Below are positions 46,329 to 55,108 of a stretch of DNA of 64,000 bases, one piece after another (position 1 is the first letter of the stretch; each line of letters begins with the position of its first letter). Under the pieces are notes generated by a model, which worked only from the letters and a program-made list of their open reading frames with translations, made no database searches and was not told where the DNA came from. The stretch lies in NCBI GenBank assembly GCA_004963905.1, contig SUGL01000016.1, positions 78,908 through 142,907 on the forward strand. The letters run 5' to 3'. Origin of the DNA: Mesorhizobium sp. (GTDB lineage: Bacteria; Pseudomonadota; Alphaproteobacteria; Rhizobiales; Rhizobiaceae). Made by a program: the position numbers and the translations under genes.

Positions 46329-48098
46329 TCAAGCGGAGATCAGCGCCTGGCCGGCTGCGGCGAGGCTCTCGGCGCCGTCGACGACGCGCTCCTTGAGCGC
46401 GCGCGTTTCGCCGAGCAGGTTTTCGGCGAAGAAACGGCAGAGTGCGATGCGGCTACGGTCGGCCAGCCCACCTTGCGCCAGATAGGCGCCGCCGGCGGCG
46501 AGCGAGATCAGGCGCAGATAGGGCGTGGCGCCGGCCATCGCGGCATCGGCCTTGCCGTCGGCAATCAGTTTTTGCAGGAAGCGCGTCGCCTCGTCGAGAT
46601 CGGCAAGCGCGCGGTCGAGATTGTCGGCGGTGCGGCCGAAGCCCGCAATGTTGGACGTGCGCACGCCATCGGCCACCGCCTTCAGCTCGCCGATGTAGCG
46701 ATGCACATGCTCGCCGCCGCCGAGCGGCAGTTTCCGCGAGACGAGGTCGATCGCCTGGATGCCGTTGGTGCCTTCGTAGATCGGCGCGATGCGGGCGTCG
46801 CGATAAAGCGCTGCCGCGCCCGTCTCCTCGATGAAGCCCATGCCGCCATGCACCTGCAGCCCAAGCGAAGCGACCTCGACACCGACATCGGTCGAAAAGG
46901 CCTTTGCCAATGGCGTCAAAAGATTGGCGCGGTCGCGCCAGTTGGCGGCGGCCTCGCCTTCGCTGACGCGCGCGCGGTCGATGGCGTGCGCGCAGGAATA
47001 GCTGATGGAGCGCGCGATCTGGGTCAGCGCCCGCATGGTCAAGAGATTGCGCTGCACGTCCGGGTGATGGACGATCGGGGCCATGCCGGATCCGGAATAG
47101 TCCGACGCCCTGCCTTGGCGGCGCTCATTGGCATAGGCGATTGCTTTCTGCGTCGCGGTCTCGGCAACGGCCACGCCCTGCATGCCGACGGCCAGGCGGG
47201 CATTGTTCATCATCGTGAACATGCAGGCGAGACCCTTGTTCTCCTCGCCGATCAGCCAGCCGATCGCGCCTGGTGTCGCGCCCTGAAAACCGTCGCCATA
47301 GATCATGGTGCAGGTCGGCGAGGCATGGATGCCGAGCTTGTGCTCGAGGCCGGAACAGAAGACGTCGTTGCGGGCGCCGAGCGAGCCGTCGTCACCGACC
47401 AGGAATTTCGGCACCAGGAACAGCGAGATGCCGCGCGTGCCGGCCGGCGCGTCGGGCAGCCGCGCCAGCACCATATGCACGATGTTGTCGGTGAAATCGT
47501 GCTCGCCATAGGTGATGAAAATCTTTTGGCCGAAAATGCGGTAGGTACCGTCGCCGGCAGGCTCGGCACGCGTGCGCAGCGCCGCGAGATCGGAACCCGC
47601 CTGCGGCTCTGTCAGGTTCATCGTGCCCGTCCACTCGCCGGAGACGAGCTTGGCGAGATACTTCGCCTTGAGAGCCTCTGACGCGTGCTTGTCGAGCGCC
47701 TCGACCGCGCCCATGGTCAGCGTCGGGCCGATGCCGAAGGCCATGGCGGCCGAATTCCACATTTCGAGCGCGGCTACGGCCAGCATGGTGGGCAGGCCCT
47801 GGCCGCCGAATTCCTCCGGCCCCGACAGCGCGTTCCAGCCGCCGTCGATCCAACGCCGGTAAAGCTCCTTCCAACCGGGCGGCGTGGCGACCGCGGCGTC
47901 CTTGAGCACCGCGCCGTGCTCGTCGCCGATCTTGTAGAGCGGCGCGACTTCCTCGCCGGCGAAACGGCCGGCCTCGGCCAGGATCGCGTCGACCAGATCC
48001 TCGCCGAGATCGCCGAAGGTGCCGGCATCCAGCGCAGGCTTCAGCCCGGCCACATGCTTCAGCGTGAAGGCGATGTCCTCGACCGGCGCGCGATACAT
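46329..48098 (-). CDS. Acyl-CoA dehydrogenase, long (DmdC-like) type
   Basis: FAD enzyme of 589 residues introducing a trans-2,3 double bond into acyl-CoA. The N-terminal PVEDIAFTLKHVAGL is typical of the long form with an extra C-terminal domain, related to 3-methylmercaptopropionyl-CoA dehydrogenase. GTMNLTEPQAGSDLAALRT is the FAD/substrate segment and VASLGLQVHGGMGFIEETGAAALYRDARIAPIYEGTNGIQAIDLVSRK the catalytic region. The substrate is not known. It heads the operon with the hydratase gene. Confidence 0.95.
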   Translation of the reverse strand: MYRAPVEDIAFTLKHVAGLKPALDAGTFGDLGEDLVDAILAEAGRFAGEEVAPLYKIGDEHGAVLKDAAVATPPGWKELYRRWIDGGWNALSGPEEFGGQGLPTMLAVAALEMWNSAAMAFGIGPTLTMGAVEALDKHASEALKAKYLAKLVSGEWTGTMNLTEPQAGSDLAALRTRAEPAGDGTYRIFGQKIFITYGEHDFTDNIVHMVLARLPDAPAGTRGISLFLVPKFLVGDDGSLGARNDVFCSGLEHKLGIHASPTCTMIYGDGFQGATPGAIGWLIGEENKGLACMFTMMNNARLAVGMQGVAVAETATQKAIAYANERRQGRASDYSGSGMAPIVHHPDVQRNLLTMRALTQIARSISYSCAHAIDRARVSEGEAAANWRDRANLLTPLAKAFSTDVGVEVASLGLQVHGGMGFIEETGAAALYRDARIAPIYEGTNGIQAIDLVSRKLPLGGGEHVHRYIGELKAVADGVRTSNIAGFGRTADNLDRALADLDEATRFLQKLIADGKADAAMAGATPYLRLISLAAGGAYLAQGGLADRSRIALCRFFAENLLGETRALKERVVDGAESLAAAGQALISA

Positions 48099-48234
48099 AT
48101 CTGCTGCTCCTCCTCCGTTCCGGCCGGTCGATCGTACGACTCCAGCCGCAGCTAAACCATCCGTCTTTGGGTTGGCAGCTGTCTCCTTTTTACGTAAACG
48201 TCAAACTTTGTCACGCGGATTTTGCAAGCGTAGA

Positions 48235-48420
48235 CTTCGTCATCCACGGGCGGAGCGGGAGCGCAGCGGACGCGTAGACCCGAGGATCCATTCCGTGACC
48301 TCGCGCGAGGGGGCTCGGCGGAGCAGAATTCCGAGCCACGGAAGCGCCTCAACGTCACGGAATGGATTCTATGGTCTGCGCGCGTCGCTTCGCTCCTTGC
48401 TCCGCCATAGAATGACGAAA
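48235..48420. repeat. Double palindromic element, copy 3, in the 48099-48534 gap
   Basis: Begins TCGTCATCCACGGGCGGAGC, has the inner arm CCCGAGGATCCATTCCGTGA near 48280 with complement TCACGGAATGGAT near 48355, and the shared CGCGTCGCTTCGCTCCTTGC. The right end (CCATAGAATGACGA) no longer matches the left (TCGTCATCCACGG) well, so this copy is decayed. The rest of the gap, which separates the acyl-CoA dehydrogenase gene from the divergent small genes, shows no other structure. Confidence 0.85.
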
Positions 48421-48534
48421 TCGCGAAGGCCATGGCCAACTTTCTAAGCTGCAATACCGCTCAAAATTTCTACGAAGAATTACATCCGGCTGGTATGATC
48501 CGCCGATTGCAGACCAGAGCGAACCGGAACTCCC

Positions 48535-48771
48535 ATGCTTGCCAGACCTGACGCCTATCGCTGCATCGAATGCGGCCTCCCCTACCGGGCCACGGGCTTC
48601 TGGTATCATGAGGGCAAGATGGAGCATGGACCGGCCTACTGGACGGATCGCGGCATATTGTGCTCGCCGCAATGCTCGCTGGCGCATCACAAGAAGCGCA
48701 CCGCCGAAGGCACTCTGCCGCGGGAGCCGGCGCCCGATCCGTTCGAAGTGCATTCGCTGTTCCGGCGATGA
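48535..48771 (+). CDS. Small cysteine-pair (zinc-ribbon-like) protein
   Basis: Protein of 78 residues with CIEC near the N-terminus and CSPQC in the middle, a likely zinc-binding pair, plus HEGKMEHGPAYW between them. No named family recognised. The ATG at 48535 has no strong ribosome site. It is followed 10 bases later by a fragmentary antitoxin gene in the same direction. Confidence 0.65.
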   Translation: MLARPDAYRCIECGLPYRATGFWYHEGKMEHGPAYWTDRGILCSPQCSLAHHKKRTAEGTLPREPAPDPFEVHSLFRR

Positions 48772-48781
48772 GGTTGCCACA

Positions 48782-48976
48782 ATGCCAAGCCAACGGACTC
48801 CCCGACGCGCGGCCCTCGAAATGGCGCAGCAAATCAGTGCTGAGACCGCCAGGATCCAGCTGTCAGCCGCAGATCAACTTGCTTTGATCGAGGCGATCGT
48901 GAACCCGCCGGAGCCGAATGAAGCGCTGCGCAAAGCGTTCGATGCCTACAAAAGACTGGTCATTGAATCGCGATAG
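48782..48976 (+). pseudogene. Truncated DUF1778-type antitoxin fragment
   Basis: Frame of 64 residues whose second half (RIQLSAADQLALIEAIVNPPEPNEALRKAFDAYK) matches the C-terminal part of DUF1778 (TacA-like) antitoxins. The N-terminal ribbon-helix-helix DNA-binding part is not present: MPSQRTPRRAALEMAQQ is unrelated. The partner GNAT toxin, normally directly downstream, is absent. It is best seen as a remnant of a toxin-antitoxin module, though a shortened protein may still be made. Confidence 0.65.
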
Positions 48977-49073
48977 CCGTCGAGGGCTCCCGGCGCTAAC
49001 GCTCTTCGGCCCTGAAGCACTTCCTTAACCATAGCGGTTCAGGATCATCCCCTGGTCAGTGGGGACACCCTGA

Positions 49074-50234
49074 TTGAAAAAGCCGGCGCGCCCTCTTCGC
49101 CGCCTGGCGCTTCTCGCGGCTGCGATGGTGCTGGGCACGGCGGCAAAGGCCTCGGATTTCTCCGAGCCCTGGAAGAATGCCGACCGCGCGCTGGTCATCG
49201 ACGCCTACGAATACAATTCCATCGACTGGGCCGAGCTTGCCACCGACAAGCGCATCGTCGGCTTCATCAACAAGGCCTCCGACGGGCTGCCGCCGCCCTA
49301 TTTCTGCTTCGGTGGCGAGACCGACGTCAAACTCTGCAAAGCGTTGTGGAAACGCTACGCCGTGACGCGCGAGCTCTTCCAGACGCGCAGGGTGGTGGCC
49401 AAGGCACTCGGCCTGAAATGGGGCGCCTATCACCTCGCCCGCCCCGGCAATCCGGTCGAGCAGGCCAACAATTTCGTCGATTTCGCCGAGCCGGCGCCTG
49501 ACGAGCTGATTGCCCTCGACATCGAAGGCATCGATCCGACGCAATGGATGTCGCTGGAGGACGCGGAAGAATTCGTGCGCCAGGTGCATCGACGCCTCGG
49601 CCGCTTCCCGGTGCTCTACTCGAACGGCAAGACCGCCCAGTATATCGCCGACAACCGTTATACCTACCGGCTGCTGTCCAGGCTGCCGCTCTGGTACGCG
49701 CGCTACAAGCCGGACATCGACGTGCATTTCCCGATGGGCTACTGGCAGGGGTACGCGCTGTGGCAGTTCTCGGCGAAGGCCAATTGCGGCCGCTTCCGCT
49801 GCCCCTATCGCGTGCCGGGCACGCCGAACGACATCGACGTCAACGTCGCGCCGATGAAAGCCGATGAATTGCGCCAGCAATGGGCCTTCGGCGGGCTCAT
49901 CGACGTGCCGCCCGATTACCTCGCCTCGATCCCGGTGCCGATCCCGCGCGAAGCGGGCCTCGCCGGCAAGGTCACCATCACCTACGCCGATGTGGCGACG
50001 CCGCCGACCTTCGAGGAACTGGTGGCGGTGCTTGGCGCGTGCTGGGAGAAGTTCCGCGACGGGTTCCGCATGCCGGTGGTGAAGACCGTGCCGCAGCGCC
50101 CGAGCTTCGGCATCGTCCAATATGTCGCCTGGAAGCGGGCCGGACGGCGCACGCCCGAACAGCTCGACGCCGCCTTCGCCGCGGCCGACCCGGTCAACAC
50201 GGCTTCGACGGCGCTCGACCACCGCAGGCAGTAG
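49074..50234 (+). CDS. Glycoside hydrolase family 25-like secreted protein
   Basis: Exported protein of 386 residues with a signal peptide (RRLALLAAAMVLGTAAKA). The fold resembles GH25 muramidases: VIDAYEYNSIDW at the first strand, KWGAYHLARPGNPVEQANNFVD, ELIALDIEGIDPTQWM (DxE active-site pair), LYSNGKTAQYIADN and PYRVPGTPNDIDVN near the end. A muramidase role on peptidoglycan is plausible; the C-terminal 100 residues are unassigned. The start is TTG at 49074 preceded by GGGGA; no in-frame ATG would keep the signal peptide. It is convergent with the AraC gene. Confidence 0.85.
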   Translation: MKKPARPLRRLALLAAAMVLGTAAKASDFSEPWKNADRALVIDAYEYNSIDWAELATDKRIVGFINKASDGLPPPYFCFGGETDVKLCKALWKRYAVTRELFQTRRVVAKALGLKWGAYHLARPGNPVEQANNFVDFAEPAPDELIALDIEGIDPTQWMSLEDAEEFVRQVHRRLGRFPVLYSNGKTAQYIADNRYTYRLLSRLPLWYARYKPDIDVHFPMGYWQGYALWQFSAKANCGRFRCPYRVPGTPNDIDVNVAPMKADELRQQWAFGGLIDVPPDYLASIPVPIPREAGLAGKVTITYADVATPPTFEELVAVLGACWEKFRDGFRMPVVKTVPQRPSFGIVQYVAWKRAGRRTPEQLDAAFAAADPVNTASTALDHRRQ

Positions 50235-50246
50235 CCAAGGGCAGCG

Positions 50247-51122
50247 TCAGCGATGGTTGCCAAGGCTGGCATACATGCCGGTGGTGCGAAACTGCGTCGG
50301 CGTGATGCCGTAGCAACGGCGAAAGACCTTGGAGAAGTAGTTCGCGTCCTCGAAACCGCACAGCACGGCGACCTCCTTGACCGGCAGGAAATCCGCCTTG
50401 GTCAGAAGCTTCGCCGCGCGCTGCAGCCGCTGCTGCAGGACGAACTCGGCCGGCGGCAATCCTTCGCTCTCGGCGAAGCAGCGCGAGAAATGGGCGCGGC
50501 TGAGGCCGCTGATCTCGACCAACTCCGCCACTGGCAGCGGCTTGTCGAGATTGGCGTTGATGTGATCGATCACCGGCTGCATGGCGCTCTGCTTCTCGGC
50601 GAAGGCGTGCGAGCCGAAGACATCGTCGTAGAGCGCCATCGCCGCCTCATAAGCGATCGCCGACGCGGCGCCCGGCGAGGCGGCACCCTTGATGAGGCGC
50701 AGGCTGCAATCGGCAAGGTGATCGACGGTCGCCGGCTGCAGCCGGAACACCGGGCCTGAGACGCTAAGAATCGACTTGTGGATGCGCAGCGCCTCCTCGC
50801 CGTTCATCGATATCCAGAAATATTCCCAGCGGTCTCCTTTGGCCAACCAGTAGCGATGGTTGTGCGGCACCAGAACCAGCAGCGTGTCATTCGCCTGCAG
50901 GCGGTAATTGCGGCTCTCGTAGCGCAACTGACCGGTGCCGCTGATCGTATGCTGGAGAACCGTGAACGGCGTCTGGCCGCGCTTTCGCCCGTCCCAGTCG
51001 TAGGTCTCGTCCTCGCGCACCTCGTAGCCGGTGCTGGTCGGCATGGCATGCAGGCGCTGGCGGCCGCGCGGCAGCGAGATCGTGCGCATCAGCTTTCCAT
51101 TGGCGATCAGGTCTTGCAGCAC
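50247..51122 (-). CDS. agpT: AraC-family regulator of the alpha-galactoside-like locus
   Basis: Transcriptional activator of 291 residues. An N-terminal cupin-like sugar-sensing half (VLQHTISGTGQLRYESRNYRLQANDTLLVLVPHNHRYWL) is followed by the two helix-turn-helix motifs of AraC proteins (VAELVEISGLSRAHFSRCFAESEGLPPAEFVLQQRLQRAAKLL and EVAVLCGFEDANYFSKVFRRCYGITP). It is divergent from a GH4 gene and importer genes, the arrangement known for the S. meliloti agp/mel locus, where AgpT activates alpha-galactoside genes. The start is GTG at 51120-51122 with GAGGG upstream; ATG at 51089 is an alternative. Confidence 0.75.
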   Translation of the reverse strand: MLQDLIANGKLMRTISLPRGRQRLHAMPTSTGYEVREDETYDWDGRKRGQTPFTVLQHTISGTGQLRYESRNYRLQANDTLLVLVPHNHRYWLAKGDRWEYFWISMNGEEALRIHKSILSVSGPVFRLQPATVDHLADCSLRLIKGAASPGAASAIAYEAAMALYDDVFGSHAFAEKQSAMQPVIDHINANLDKPLPVAELVEISGLSRAHFSRCFAESEGLPPAEFVLQQRLQRAAKLLTKADFLPVKEVAVLCGFEDANYFSKVFRRCYGITPTQFRTTGMYASLGNHR

Positions 51123-51338
51123 AAAATTACCCTCGAAAGCATAATCCTTCTCTGGCCGCGCCAGCGAATAAGCGCATAATCCGGCTCACTCAAGAACGGG
51201 AAGACCCGCGGTCGAGGAGCGGGCGGGAGGAGAAAGAGCCGGATTTCCGGCTCGAATGGCAAGCGCGCCTGCCGGCGTGCGGCCATATCCTCCCTTGCTG
51301 CTCCTTGCCTAACATTCGATTGGATCGAGGTGAAGGTG
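51123..51338. promoter_or_regulatory. Divergent regulatory region of the agp-like locus
   Basis: The gap between the AraC start and the first GH4 gene holds a direct repeat GCATAATCC at 51139-51147 and 51174-51182 (start-to-start 35 bases), and an 18-bp palindrome GAGCCGGATTTCCGGCTC at 51236-51253. The half CCGGCTC also occurs at 51181-51187. The repeats are candidate AraC sites; the palindrome may bind a second regulator. Confidence 0.55.
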
Positions 51339-52805
51339 ATGAGTTTCAAAATCGCTATTATCGGCGCCGGCAGTGTCGGATTCACCAAGAAGCTGTTCAC
51401 CGACATTTTGTGCGTGCCCGAATTCAAGGACATCGAATTCGCGCTGACCGACATCAGCGAGCACAATCTCGGGATGATCAAGGCGATCCTCGACAGGATC
51501 GTGGAAGCGAACAATCTGCCGACCAAGGTGACGGCGACGACCGACCGCCGCAAGGCGCTGGAAGGTGCGCGCTACATCATCAGCTGCGTGCGCGTCGGCG
51601 GCCTCGAGGCCTATGCCGACGACATCCGCATTCCGCTGAAATATGGCATCGACCAGTGCGTCGGCGACACGATCTGCGCCGGCGGCATCCTCTATGGCCA
51701 GCGCAACATCCCGGTGATCCTCGATTTCTGCAAGGACATCCGCGAGGTCGCCGACACCGGTGCCAAGTTCCTCAACTACGCCAATCCGATGGCGATGAAC
51801 ACCTGGGCCGCGATCGAATACGGCAAGGTCGACACGGTCGGTCTCTGCCATGGCGTGCAGCACGGCGCCGAGCAGATCGCCGAGGTCCTCGGCGCGAAAT
51901 CGCCCGGGGAGCTCGACTATGTCTGTTCGGGCATCAACCACCAGACCTGGTTCATCGAACTCAGGCTGAACGGCCGGCCGATCGGCAAGGACGAGCTGGT
52001 CGCCGCCTTCGAGGCGCATCCGGTCTATTCGAAACAGGAAAAGCTGCGCATCGACGTGTTGAAGCGCTTCGGCGTCTATTCGACCGAAAGCAACGGGCAT
52101 CTGTCGGAATATCTGCCCTGGTACCGCAAGCGTCCCGACGAGATCACGCGCTGGATCGACATGTCGGACTGGATCCACGGCGAGACCGGCGGGTATCTGC
52201 GCTACTCGACCGAGACCCGCAACTGGTTCGAGACGGAATATCCACAGTTCCTTGAAGCGGCGTCGAAGCCGATCGATCCGGCGAAGCGCTCCAACGAGCA
52301 CGCCAGCCACATTCTGGAGGCGCTGGAGACCAACCGCGTCTATCGCGGCCATTTCAACGTCAAGAACAACGGCGTGATCACCAACCTGCCGCAGGACGCC
52401 ATTATCGAGTCACCCGGTTTCGTCGATCGCTTCGGCATCAACATGGCCGCCGGTATCACGCTGCCCGAAGCCTGCGCCGCCACCTGCATGGCTTCGATCA
52501 ACGTCCAGCGCATGTCGGTGCATGCGGCGATCGCCGGCGACATCGACCTACTGAAGCTCGCGGTGCTGCACGACCCGCTGGTCGGCGCGGTGTCGACGCC
52601 GGAGGAGGTCTGGCAGATGGTCGACGAGATGGTCGTCGCCGAAGCTGCCTGGCTGCCGCAATACGCGCATGCCGTTCCGGCGGCGAAGGAGCGGCTTGCG
52701 AAATCGAAGGTCAAGACCCGCGAATGGGCGGGCGCGGCGCGGCGCAACGTGCGCTCGATCGAGGAACTGCGCGCCGAAAAGGCGGCGCTGAAGCAGGCCG
52801 GCTGA
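51339..52805 (+). CDS. Family 4 glycosidase (alpha-galactosidase-like), first copy
   Basis: NAD- and Mn-dependent GH4 glycosidase of 488 residues, a family that cleaves by an oxidation-elimination mechanism; related members are MelA alpha-galactosidases. The NAD fold is IIGAGSVGFTKKLFTDIL, and metal/substrate segments are NYANPMAMNTWAAIEYG, GLCHGVQHGAEQI and GINHQTWFIEL. The ATG at 51339 follows GAGGTGAAG; a GTG 9 bases upstream is in frame. It is the first gene of an operon with importer genes, so it probably hydrolyses the imported alpha-galactoside in the cytoplasm. Confidence 0.9.
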   Translation: MSFKIAIIGAGSVGFTKKLFTDILCVPEFKDIEFALTDISEHNLGMIKAILDRIVEANNLPTKVTATTDRRKALEGARYIISCVRVGGLEAYADDIRIPLKYGIDQCVGDTICAGGILYGQRNIPVILDFCKDIREVADTGAKFLNYANPMAMNTWAAIEYGKVDTVGLCHGVQHGAEQIAEVLGAKSPGELDYVCSGINHQTWFIELRLNGRPIGKDELVAAFEAHPVYSKQEKLRIDVLKRFGVYSTESNGHLSEYLPWYRKRPDEITRWIDMSDWIHGETGGYLRYSTETRNWFETEYPQFLEAASKPIDPAKRSNEHASHILEALETNRVYRGHFNVKNNGVITNLPQDAIIESPGFVDRFGINMAAGITLPEACAATCMASINVQRMSVHAAIAGDIDLLKLAVLHDPLVGAVSTPEEVWQMVDEMVVAEAAWLPQYAHAVPAAKERLAKSKVKTREWAGAARRNVRSIEELRAEKAALKQAG

Positions 52806-52909
52806 AACTCGGCGCGAGGCCGGACGCGCAGGAGGCACGTCAGACCGCATCAGCCGTCCCGAAACAAGAGGCGGGCAGCAACAGACGTCCAAACAACTGG
52901 GAGGAGACA

Positions 52910-54994
52910 ATGAGGACCTTACGCAGAATTGGCATTGCCGCCGGACTGACGCTCGGCGTTTCGGTTCTGGCACTCAATGCTTTCGCATCCGAGCCGACGA
53001 TCCCGCCGGAGCCGGCGACGTTCCCGGCCGAGGGCAAGATCCACTATGTGGCGCGCGACTCCATCCTGGAGTTCAAGGCGCTGCCCGAATATCACGAGCC
53101 GGACTGGGTGACGGAGAAGTACGTCAAGACCGGCAAGCTGCCGCCGGTCAAGGACAGGCTGCCCAAGGAGCCGCTGGTCTTCAAGACCGCCAACATGCCG
53201 GACGGCATCGGCGTCTATGGCGACACGATGCGGCATGTCATCGGCGGCAGGCCGGAAGGCTGGAACTACGGCGCCGGCCAGACGCAAGGCTGGGGCGGCA
53301 TCGACATCGGCCTCTCCGAATGCCTGACGCGCACGGCGCCGCTGTTCCAGGTCGAAGCGAAGGACACCGAGCCGCTGCCGAACCTCGCCAGGAGCTGGGA
53401 GTGGTCGAAGGACGGCCACAAGCTCACCATGCATCTGATCGAGGGCGCAAAATGGTCGGACGGGGTGCCCTTCAACGCCGACGACGTCATGTTCTACTGG
53501 GACGACGAGGTCGTCGACCCGAACGTTTCGCCGTTGAACGGCGCGACGCCGGAAACCTTCGGCGTTGGCACGACGCTCAAGAAGATCGACGACTACACCG
53601 TCGAATGGACCTTCAAGGAAGCGTTCCCGAAGCAGTATCTCTATGCGATGGCCTACGGCACCTTCTGCCCAGGTCCCGCGCACATATTGAAGCCGCAGCA
53701 TCCGAAATATTCGAAGAACACCTACGACCAGTTCAAGAACGCCTTCCCGCCGGAGTTCATGAACATGCCGGTGATGGGCGCCTGGGTGCCGGTCGAATAC
53801 CGGCCGGACGACATCATCGTCATGCGGCGCAATCCCTACTATTGGAAAGTCGACGAGAAGGGTAACCAGCTGCCCTATCTCAACGAGCTGCAGTATAAGC
53901 TCTCGACCTGGGCCGACCGCGACGTACAGGCGGTGGCAGGCTCCGGCGACTTCTCCAACCTCGAGCAGCCGGAAAACTTCGTCGCCTCGCTGAAGCGCGC
54001 CGCCGAGAAGAACGCGCCGGCCAGGCTTGCCTTCGGTCCGCGCCTCATCGGCTACAATCTGCGCTTCAACTTCTCCGCCAATGGCTGGGGCAATCCGGAC
54101 GAGCGCGGCCAGGCGCTGCGCGAGCTCAACCGCAACGAGGATTTCCGCAAGGCCGTCACCATGGCGCTCAACCGCAAGGCGCTGGGCGACTCGCTGGTCA
54201 AGGGGCCGTTCACCGCCATCTATCCGGGCGGTTTCTCCTCGGGCACCAGCTTCTATGACCGCAAGTCGACCGTCTACTATCCGTTCGACCTCGAAGGCGC
54301 CAAGGCCGAGCTCGCCAAGGCGGGCCTCAAGGATACCGACGGCGACGGCTTCGTGAACTTCCCGGCCGGCACTGCCGGCGGCAAGAATGTCGAGATCGTG
54401 ATGCTGGTCAACAACGACTACACCACCGACAAGAGCCTAGCCGAAGGCGTCGTCGCGCAGATGGAGAAGCTTGGACTGAGGATCGTGCTCAACGGGGTCA
54501 ACGGCACGCAGCGCGATGCTGCCGAATATTCCGGCCGCTTCGACTGGCTGATCCGGCGCAACGACACCGAGCTCACGTCCGTGGTGCAGAACACCGAGCA
54601 GCTTGCCCCTGTCGGTCCGAAGACCAGCTGGAACCACCGCGCGCCGGAAAGCGGCGAGGTCGACCTGATGCCCTTCGAGAAGGACCTTGTCGACATCGTC
54701 AACAAATTCGTCTCGACGCAGGACAACGACCAGCGCGCCAGCCTGATGAAAGACTTCCAGAAGATCTCGACCGAGCATGTCTACAATGTCGGCCTGACCG
54801 AATATCCGGGCGCGTTGATCATCAACAAGCGCTTCTCGAACATTCCGCAGGGAACGCCGATCTTCATGTTCAACTGGGCCGAGGATTCGATCGTGCGCGA
54901 ACGCGTCTTCGTCGCGGCCGACAAGCAGGCCAAGTATGAACTCTTCCCCCAGGAACTTCCCGGCAAGCCTGGAGAGAAGGGGCCGATGGATTAA
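52910..54994 (+). CDS. agpA: ABC transporter periplasmic binding protein, peptide-type family (AgpA-like)
   Basis: Binding protein of 694 residues of the SBP family 5 (oligopeptide type). A signal peptide covers residues 1-25 (FASEP). Family segments are LARSWEWSKDGHKLTMHLIEGAKWSDGVPFNADDVMFYWDD and RDVQAVAGSGDF. In S. meliloti AgpA, a peptide-type binding protein, takes up melibiose and raffinose; the flanking GH4 genes suggest the same here. The ATG at 52910 follows GAGGAG. It lies 104 bases after the first GH4 gene, and a hairpin follows before the permease gene. Confidence 0.88.
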   Translation: MRTLRRIGIAAGLTLGVSVLALNAFASEPTIPPEPATFPAEGKIHYVARDSILEFKALPEYHEPDWVTEKYVKTGKLPPVKDRLPKEPLVFKTANMPDGIGVYGDTMRHVIGGRPEGWNYGAGQTQGWGGIDIGLSECLTRTAPLFQVEAKDTEPLPNLARSWEWSKDGHKLTMHLIEGAKWSDGVPFNADDVMFYWDDEVVDPNVSPLNGATPETFGVGTTLKKIDDYTVEWTFKEAFPKQYLYAMAYGTFCPGPAHILKPQHPKYSKNTYDQFKNAFPPEFMNMPVMGAWVPVEYRPDDIIVMRRNPYYWKVDEKGNQLPYLNELQYKLSTWADRDVQAVAGSGDFSNLEQPENFVASLKRAAEKNAPARLAFGPRLIGYNLRFNFSANGWGNPDERGQALRELNRNEDFRKAVTMALNRKALGDSLVKGPFTAIYPGGFSSGTSFYDRKSTVYYPFDLEGAKAELAKAGLKDTDGDGFVNFPAGTAGGKNVEIVMLVNNDYTTDKSLAEGVVAQMEKLGLRIVLNGVNGTQRDAAEYSGRFDWLIRRNDTELTSVVQNTEQLAPVGPKTSWNHRAPESGEVDLMPFEKDLVDIVNKFVSTQDNDQRASLMKDFQKISTEHVYNVGLTEYPGALIINKRFSNIPQGTPIFMFNWAEDSIVRERVFVAADKQAKYELFPQELPGKPGEKGPMD

Positions 54995-55017
54995 GCTTTA
55001 CCTCCCTGACGAAGACA

Positions 55018-55045
55018 GTCCGGCCGCGTCGCGGCGCGGCCGGAC
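55018..55045 (+). terminator. GC-rich hairpin between binding protein and permease genes
   Basis: GTCCGGCCGCG (55018-55028) pairs exactly with CGCGGCCGGAC (55035-55045) around a 6-base loop. It lies 24 bases after the agpA stop. No T-run follows (ACAAACAG), so it more likely slows 3' decay of the agpA message or partly ends transcription, giving more binding protein than permease. Confidence 0.6.
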
Positions 55046-55108
55046 AAACAGAATCTCCGAACGCACCCCGAGGGAGCGACCGGCCCAGAAGAAGGAAGCG
55101 GACCGTCC

